The notes under the pieces were generated by a model. It saw nothing but the letters and a program-made list of their open reading frames with translations, made no database searches and was not told the origin of the DNA. 64,000 nt of DNA, taken from Closterium sp. Naga37s-1 (lineage: Eukaryota; Streptophyta; Zygnematophyceae; Desmidiales; Closteriaceae). The position numbers and the translations under genes were made by a program. The stretch is taken from the NCBI GenBank assembly GCA_947471745.1, contig CANJKZ010000172.1, positions 2,624,501-2,688,500 of the forward strand, written 5' to 3'. Positions 58,209 to 64,000 of the stretch are shown piece after piece (within the stretch, counting starts at the first letter, position 1; each line of letters opens with the position of its first letter).

Positions 58209-58682
58209 ATGGAAGGTCTGCATGTCGACGATGCTTCTCCACATGATGGCTCAGATGAGCCACCGTTACCGCCGAAACCCACGGAGCCTACCCTACTGGA
58301 GAAAGCTTCTGATGCCCGACGCTCTGGGCTCGATTTTCTTAAAACTAGCGCTGCTCCAGTAACACCTGATCCTCCTAGGTCCACCGTCCATGACTCTGCA
58401 GCTAGAGAAACCTCCACTCCGACTGAGTCTCCCCGTCCCGCCGCCTTCACTCTACCCCCGGCTGTTGCTTCTTGCAGTAAAGATCCCCCACCGGTCGCGC
58501 CAAGTCCGACACCAAGCACAGTGCGGGTGTCTGTTGGTCCTCCGTCAGCTTCAACCTGCCCAAAGCGCGCGCGATTTGGGAAGTGGGTGCAGAGTACCCT
58601 GCTTATCGGAGGTCGTCGTCTTCCACCGCCTGACAACCCGGCTGATCCACCACCCGATGTCGTTGAGATCCAGGAGTCAACT
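58209..58682 (+). CDS. Probable N-terminal exon of the hAT transposase gene
   Basis: The frame starts MEGLHVDDASPHDG in a good context (GCCGCCATGG) and runs 158 codons to the LTR of element K. The product is Pro/Ser/Thr-rich and disordered, with a basic patch (CPKRARFGKW). I do not recognise it alone. Its last codons (EIQEST) include CAACT, the 5 bp that also flank the J 3' LTR at 45,327-45,331. Read across one CAACT, the frame continues as DIPVRADTGSPALNQDAAE and then reaches the BED-like finger of the hAT gene at 45,280 after one frame change. This supports its being the first exon of that gene, moved by a rearrangement. Confidence 0.65.
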
Positions 58683-58806
58683 TGTCAAACTATATTTCTA
58701 TATAGTTGATTTTAGTTTTAGTCTAGGTGTTGTACATTCTGTTTCTTGTGTTAGAACTATTGCTAGGGTTTGCTATAACTTGTTTGTACCTTCACCCGTC
58801 TCGACA
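58683..58806 (+). repeat. 5' LTR of element K
   Basis: This 124-bp LTR starts TGTCAAACTATATTTC and ends CCGTCTCGACA. It is of the same family as the J LTR. Confidence 0.9.
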
Positions 58807-59559
58807 TGGTATAGGGCTATACCGTCCTATGGGCCCACCGCCCCGTGCCTCGAAATAGTCCGTAGCGTCCTAAGTGCGTCACCCGTTTTGCCCCGCTCGC
58901 GTCACCCGTTTTGCCCCGTGCGTCACCCATTTTCAGCCCCGCGCGTCACCCGTCTTCAGCCCCTCGCGTCACCCGTTTTCAGCCCCGCGCCTCACTCGTT
59001 CTGCCACGCGCGTTGTTCGCCAGCTCGCTAGCGCGCAGCACGCGGTAGACGCACGAGCACATGCCGTAGCCGCCCGCACAGCCGCTCGCGCAGCCGCACG
59101 AGCAGCCGCGCGTGAAGGCCCACACAGCAGCACGCGCAGCTGTACGCTCGAACCCACGCGCAGCAGCCTGCGCGTCGACCCACGAGCAACCCGCCCTGCA
59201 CCCCAGCCGTGTTATCCCGCAGTCCCACCGTCAGCCGCCGCCCCACCCATTCCCGCTGCCTTAGCCCGCCGTCCCAGCCGTCAGCCACCGCCCCACCCAT
59301 TCCCGTTCCCTCAACCCTAGCGCTTGCATTGCAGCAGCAGCGCGTGCATTGCTGCAGCAGCACGGCTAGGCAGCAGCGCGTGCTACTGCAGCAGCACGGC
59401 TAGTCAGCAGCTAGCCGCCAGCAGCTCGCCGCCAGTAGCAGCTAACCGCCAGCAGCTAACCGCCAGAGACTAGCCGCCATCAGCAGCTAGCCGCCAGCAG
59501 CAGCTAGCCGCCAGCAGCTAACCGCCAGCTAGCCACTCCCACCCGCCCACAGCCCCTTT

Positions 59560-59700
59560 TCAGCCGCTCACAGCCCCTTCCAACCGCTCACAGCCCCTTC
59601 CAACCGCTCACAGCCCCTTCCAACCACTCACAGCCCCTTCCAACCGCTCACAGCCCCTTCCATCCGCTCACAGCCCCTTCCACCCGCTCACAGCCCCTCA
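59560..59700 (+). repeat. 20-bp tandem repeat in the leader of K
   Basis: About seven copies of CTCACAGCCCCTTCCAACCG. Just upstream, 59,400-59,530 holds a second repeat with core CTAGCCGCCAGCAG. Confidence 0.9.
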
Positions 59701-60299
59701 TCACGCGCGCACACCACCCACGACCACCCGACCTACGTTGGTTCGACACTCGCGTCATTCATACTCACAGTGTTTCGCACCGTCGCGGCTGGAGGCCGCT
59801 CCACTTAGCTGTTAAGGCTAGTCCTGACGTTCGTTGTTAGCTAGGTCTCTCCTCGCTCAGCCAACCCCTCGAACGACTCTCTGGCTCCTCGATCGGCTCG
59901 TCAGCCCTGCCTCCTCCAGCCGTGGGCTCCTATCTCAGCTAGCTCCCAGCTCCATTCGTTACTAGACTGTCGTTCCTAGCTCAGTTTTCGTCCGTGCTCC
60001 AGCAGTACCTCGCCTAGTCCCACTTGGCGCTCCTCGCTCCTAGCTCCATTTGAACCGTGCTCCAGCTGCTCCTAGCTTAGCGTCCAATATGGACTCCTCC
60101 CGCCGCCTTCGTTTTGATGCAGAGGGGCGCCCGATAGAGTTCGGCACCTGGCTCCGCCAGACTCAGCGCTATCTCACCTGTCAGCGCCAGGACGGCGCCA
60201 ACCTGTACGCCCACAGTGAAACGTTACCCGCTCGCGACACTCGCCTCGACCACTGTTCCCGCCACTGTACACCTCGCAACCCAACCTCACAATCCGGTT

Positions 60300-60587
60300 G
60301 GTAACCTGTGCTCCGGCCCTCCGCGTCGACATTTCCCAACCTCGGCGCTAGACCCGTCGCGCACCACATTCTCGCGCATGACAGTTACCGTCATCGCCCG
60401 GATACAAGACAGTGTCGAGTTGAAGACAGGGGGTGTCTTTAAAACGGGTGTATCTTATAAATGGGTGATCCTGATTATAAGACACATGTGGGTGTGTACG
60501 AGTTAAGCCAGTATAGGGGTTAGGGGCAATCTTACGACAAGGGGGTATCTTCTAAACGGTTCTTTCTCCATTTATAAGAATTATAAG
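60300..60587. other. Spacer between K and F
   Basis: No gene is recognised. Two imperfect copies of a GGGGGT-TATCTT-TAAA block occur (near 60,430-60,475 and 60,540-60,560). A breakpoint of the proposed inversion should lie in or near this stretch. Confidence 0.4.
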
Positions 60588-61990
60588 TGTGAAGATAAGC
60601 AGTAGAGTTAGGAGCCATAGCTAGGAAAGCCCTAGCTAGGCAAGAAACAGTTTAGGCAAAGAGGAAGGAGTTGCACTAGCAAGAATGAGGATACAAATAG
60701 CAAACCCTAGAAGGGTTGTACTCGCTATAGAGCACCCCACTACAGGCTAGAGCATAATATTCTGACACACCCCCATAGCCAAAGTGGGGTGTAATCAGCA
60801 GAGCAAGCAAAGCAGAACAAGCTCAGGGTGGATCACAATGTCACCACACATTCTGAGCACAAGTTCAGGAAGCAATAGTTTAAAGTTCACAATTATGAGC
60901 AAAGCTAGTGGTAGTCACAACGGGCAAGTGAGGAGGAGGAGGGACAGTGAGAGGAGAGGAGATAGGAGGCGACGGCTGAAGCTGCAGACACACGGGCAAC
61001 AGGAGGCACACTGGCACAGCGGCTACCGGAACAGCGCTCCGGACTACTGGAGTAACTGGCCCCGCGGCTAAAAGTAGCGGCAGACGAGCAACGGACCCAC
61101 GGGCGACTGGCACAGGTGGCTACGACTGGGCTACCGGAGCAACTCCCCGGACTACAGGTGCTGCTGGCGACACGACGGCAACCTCCGTTCAACCTCCCCC
61201 AAACAGTACCACCCCCCCCTGACACACACCCTCTGCTTCACCCCTAGCTCCACTCCCCCTTCACCCCCCCTTAGTACCACTCCGACGGCTCCAACAGGTC
61301 CACCCCCCTTCAGCGGCAGCTGCAGCACAGGGAGACGGAGGAGGAGGAGGAGCAGGGAACGGCACACAGAAGCTGCACCCCCATACCCCCCACCCCCAAA
61401 CCCTAATCCAGGAGAACGGGCAGAAGGAGGGGTGGGGCGCCTTCAGAAGCACGGGGGACAGCGGGGAGGACAGGGGCAGCGAAGAACGGGCCGCCCACGG
61501 GCCTGGCACAGCCTCCCGAACCGCGCGCAGGCGGCCCGAGCCGCGCGCGGGTCTGGCGCAGCCCGTACGGGCCGCGCGCGGGCCTGGCGCAGCCCGTACG
61601 GGCCGCGCGCGAGTCTGGCGCAGCCCGTACGGGCCGCGCGCGGGCCTGGCGCAGCCCGTACGGGCCGCGCGCATGCCTGGCGCAGCCCGTACGGGCCGCG
61701 CGCCGGCTGTACGGGCCGCGCGCAGGCCACGACGGGCGACGGGGCGTAGGGGGGGGGCGTGAGGGGCCGCGGGAGGGGCCGTAAGGGACGGCGCGAGGGG
61801 CCGTAAGGGGCCGTAAGGGGCCGCGCTAGGGGCCGTAAGGGACGGCGCGAGGGGCCGTAAGGGGCCGCTAAGGGCGACGCGAGGGGCCGTGAGGGGCCGT
61901 GAGAGGGCGCGACTGTGGGAGCGAAGCGCGCTCCGAGAAATTTTCGTGGTGGGCCCTAGGAAGCGTTCCCAATAGGGAACCTGCTCAATA
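60588..61990 (-). mobile_element. Short LTR element F without recognisable genes (E family)
   Basis: In its own orientation the 3' LTR is about 60,767-60,588 (TGTCAGAATATT start), preceded by a purine tract (CTATGGGGGTG). The interior from about 60,962 to 61,430 matches element E in several long blocks, such as CGACGGCTGAAGCTGCAG. A GC-rich leader of repeats (core GCGCAGCCCGTACGGGCC, 61,540-61,730) and a primer-binding-like site (GAGCAGGTTCCC) near 61,975 follow. No 5' LTR is visible. Between purine tract and leader there is no gag or pol. Confidence 0.75.
61540..61735 (+). repeat. About 36-bp repeats in the leader of F
   Basis: Five to six copies of a unit containing GGCGCAGCCCGTACGGGCCG. 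Each unit holds the palindrome CCCGTACGGG. Confidence 0.9.
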
Positions 61991-62040
61991 AGACACCCTA
62001 AACCACACCAATTACAAGACAACCCAAACAGTCTAGGCCG

Positions 62041-63927
62041 CCTGGCTGGCGAAGCCATGGCGAAAACAGCGGGACCCACTTCCTCTTCAAGAAAAAACCA
62101 CATCGCCCGTGGCAACTTACCGACGACGGCTGGTATACCCGTGAGCCACCAGCGCCTCCAGTGCCACCTGAACCCCCTGCACCCCCTGCTCCTCCTGCTC
62201 CTCATGCACCTCCAGCTCCTCCTGCTCCTCCCGCTCCTCCCGCTCCTCCGAATCCGCCTGATACCGGTACGAGTAGTGCTCACCAACGGCCCGTGCTCCA
62301 GCTATATTTAACAGCCACTTTCGACGAGTGGTTGTCTGAACCGGACACACCCAAGGCCCCCGATGTGTTCATCCATGTTCCGCCGCCTGCACCACGCTGG
62401 GGACAGCCTGAAGCCTGCACGTGGGACGAGTCGGCTGTGGGCGCCGACGACGACGTGGCCGCCGATAAACATAACAGCGGCGATGGCGACGGTGGAGGCG
62501 ACGGTGAAATGGGCGCCGAGGAGGATGTGTTCCCAGAGCGTGGTGCAACTGCCGCGGACGACGACGGTGTGGAGTCTTGGTGGCGTGACGCACCACGGGA
62601 GAAGATGCCGATACTGACGTATCCGCCGATTAGCAAAAAAACGACCCCACCCCTCCTCTGAGAACCGAGATGCCCGCCCCCCCTCTCCCAGGCACAAGCC
62701 GTCTCAACATAAACGGCAGTCCTACACCGCCCAGGAGAAACTCGGGTGGCTCGTGCGGCTGGAGCTTGCGACATCGGTAAGCGAGGTTGCGCGGGAGTCC
62801 GGCATATACTGCAAATGCCTGACGGAGTGGAAAACCCAAGCGGAGCAGCTCAAGGCTTCACACGCCGCACGGTGTCGACTTGATGGGCGCGGGAGGTCGT
62901 CTTGGTACAGACCCATGGAGTTTAAGGTGTACGCTCAACTCCTTGACTGGCGACGCCGCGGTGTTGCAGTTTCAATCGGCCGGCTGCAAGAGTGATCATG
63001 CGAGGTGATGAAGGTGCTGATCCCGGAAGTCAAGTGGAAAGGGAGTCAGCGGTGGTCGGAGCGGTTCCGCAAGCGGTGGAACCTCAGCGGGCGCATGAAA
63101 ACTAAGGTGGCGCAAAAAACACAGCAGCGTAAGTGCCTCGTTTCCCGTTTACTTCGAGCAAATTTGCATGGTTTCTAAGTTTGGTTGCTCCCGTGTGCAT
63201 ATCTTTATCATGTAGCGCCTTCCTATCTGTCCTTCCCTCCCCGTGCGCAGACGTGGCGAAGCAGTGCACAGAATCAATCGAAACGAGTACGACATCGACA
63301 ATCGATATATAATCAACGCCGACCAGACGCCTCTTTGGTTGGAGATGCCGGCGACTATCACCGTGGGGGAGACGGGCGTGAAGTCGGTGCCCATCCGCAG
63401 CGGTGGTTACCAGAAAGAAAGAGTCACAGTGATGCTGGCGTGCACGGCGACGGGCGAGAAGTTGAAGCCGTGGGTGTTTTTCAAGCGCAAGACAGTGCCA
63501 AAGGGTGACTTCCCGAACGGTAAGCACATGTTCTTGTGCGTGTCTTGGTCGTTAATAACAAAAAAGGAACTAACCATCACTTGCTTGTGTGCAGATGTCG
63601 TGGTCGACTGCCAAGAGAACGGGTGGATGGACGCCACGAACGTCATCCAGTGGCTCGATGAGAGCGTGGTGCCGTTCCTGAAACCGAAATTCGGAGTGAA
63701 GAGTCGGAGTGCCATGCTAGTACTCGACTCCTACCGTGGTCACCTGACCAAGGAAGTCAAGGCGAGATTCGCGGCGCTCAACATCGTGTCGGCGGTCATC
63801 CCGGGGGGATGCACGGCAGAGGTGCAGCCGCTGGATGTGTCGATGAACAAGAGCTTCAAAGCGAATGTTCGCCAGCAGTACCAGTCCTGGTTTGAGCAGG
63901 ACGGCATGAACACTCTGACACCTGCAG
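62041..63927 (+). CDS. pogo/Tigger-like DDE transposase gene, 3' end beyond window
   Basis: The N-terminal part is Pro-rich, then acidic (to about 62,630). A helix-turn-helix DNA-binding region (SYTAQEKLGWLVRLE, then VAVSIGRLQE) follows at 62,715-63,120. The DDE_1 catalytic core is in exons 63,251-63,519 and 63,595-63,927, with aspartates at codons 63,321 (NADQT), 63,726 (LVLDSYRGH) and 63,834 (QPLDVSMN). The last two are separated by 35 residues. The donor at 63,520 and acceptor before 63,595 join in phase; a further donor at 63,928 leads out of the window. Signs of decay: a frame change at the seven-A run near 62,634; an in-frame TGA at 62,992; and no clean in-phase join between the donor at 63,129 and the acceptor before 63,251. 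The start is unclear, because the frame is open from about 61,960. A domesticated host gene is possible but the lesions argue against it. Confidence 0.8.
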
Positions 63928-64000
63928 GTGAGCGACGACATGTCCTCCCGTCTCCCCTTCGTGTGCTTGTCTGCCTGCTTGTGGACTAATTTGTTCCCCA

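Larger units (their letters stand above)
58683..60300 (+). mobile_element. Ty1/copia element K (5' LTR, leader, gag start)
   Basis: K has a 5' LTR, a primer-binding region (TGGTATAGGGCTAT), a long GC-rich leader with several tandem repeats (58,860-59,720), and the start of gag at 60,089 (MDSSRRLRFDAEGRPIEF), similar to element C gag. Recognisable similarity ends near 60,300. The 5-bp flank is CAACT. No pol is present here. Confidence 0.85.

Noticed and set aside
58209-58682. Independent host gene interrupted by element K
   Set aside because: It was first read this way, but the CAACT match and phase continuity with the hAT gene at 45.3 kb fit better. It remains possible.

Overview
The window looks like nuclear DNA of a streptophyte (charophyte) alga. 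The evidence is a plant-type CHASE histidine kinase gene with six introns-and-exons that fit in phase, a WD-repeat gene closest by recall to plant GRWD1, high GC content, and very many Ty1/copia elements with glycine-rich gags and alanine/glycine/proline-rich pol linkers. A zygnematophyte such as Closterium is my best guess from memory; nothing here proves the genus. Only two host genes are recognised, and both are damaged or cut short. Almost everything else is transposable elements inserted into each other.

Layout. 1-12,049: a minus-strand copia element (A), cut by the left window edge, with a complete plus-strand copia element (B, 3,850-10,427, target duplication TCCAC) inside its gag region. 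12,050-14,565: no gene recognised; one patch is very rich in GATC. 14,566-17,624: six exons of a CHASE-domain sensor histidine kinase, ending just after the phospho-acceptor helix. 17,736-33,033: a nest of a 5'-truncated copia piece (G), a copia element of another lineage (D), a young copia element with identical LTRs inside D (C, 20,154-27,441, duplication GTTGG), and a short element without recognisable genes inside D's LTR (E, duplication ATAAC). 33,034-34,080: a minus-strand copia scrap (H) split by a 655-bp hAT-like MITE with 12-bp inverted ends and 8-bp flanks. 34,364-39,190: C-terminal half of a GRWD1-like gene in which nearly every exon is present 2-6 times in order, also holding a minisatellite, a copia scrap and a solo LTR.

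39,404-45,326 (minus): a hAT transposase gene interrupted by two plant-style copia remnants with LTRs of about 0.77 and 0.86 kb. 45,332-57,420 (minus): copia fragments (J, L) around a 7.1-kb LINE (48,250-55,335). 57,434-57,887: 31-bp minisatellite. 58,209-58,682 (plus): an exon that appears to be the missing N-terminus of the hAT gene, abutting a copia 5' LTR (K). 60,588-61,990: a second member of the gene-less E family (F). 62,041 to the end: a pogo/Tigger-like DDE transposase gene with introns, running off the right edge.

The most informative reconstruction is at 45.3/58.7 kb. The 3' LTR of J and the 5' LTR of K are from one family. In element orientation both are flanked by CAACT, and the flanking coding sequences read in phase across one CAACT. 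This suggests one copia insertion in a hAT gene followed by a small inversion. The serial exon duplications in the GRWD1-like gene, together with repeated splice-donor sequences in the kinase gene, suggest a local habit of short tandem duplication near exon ends.
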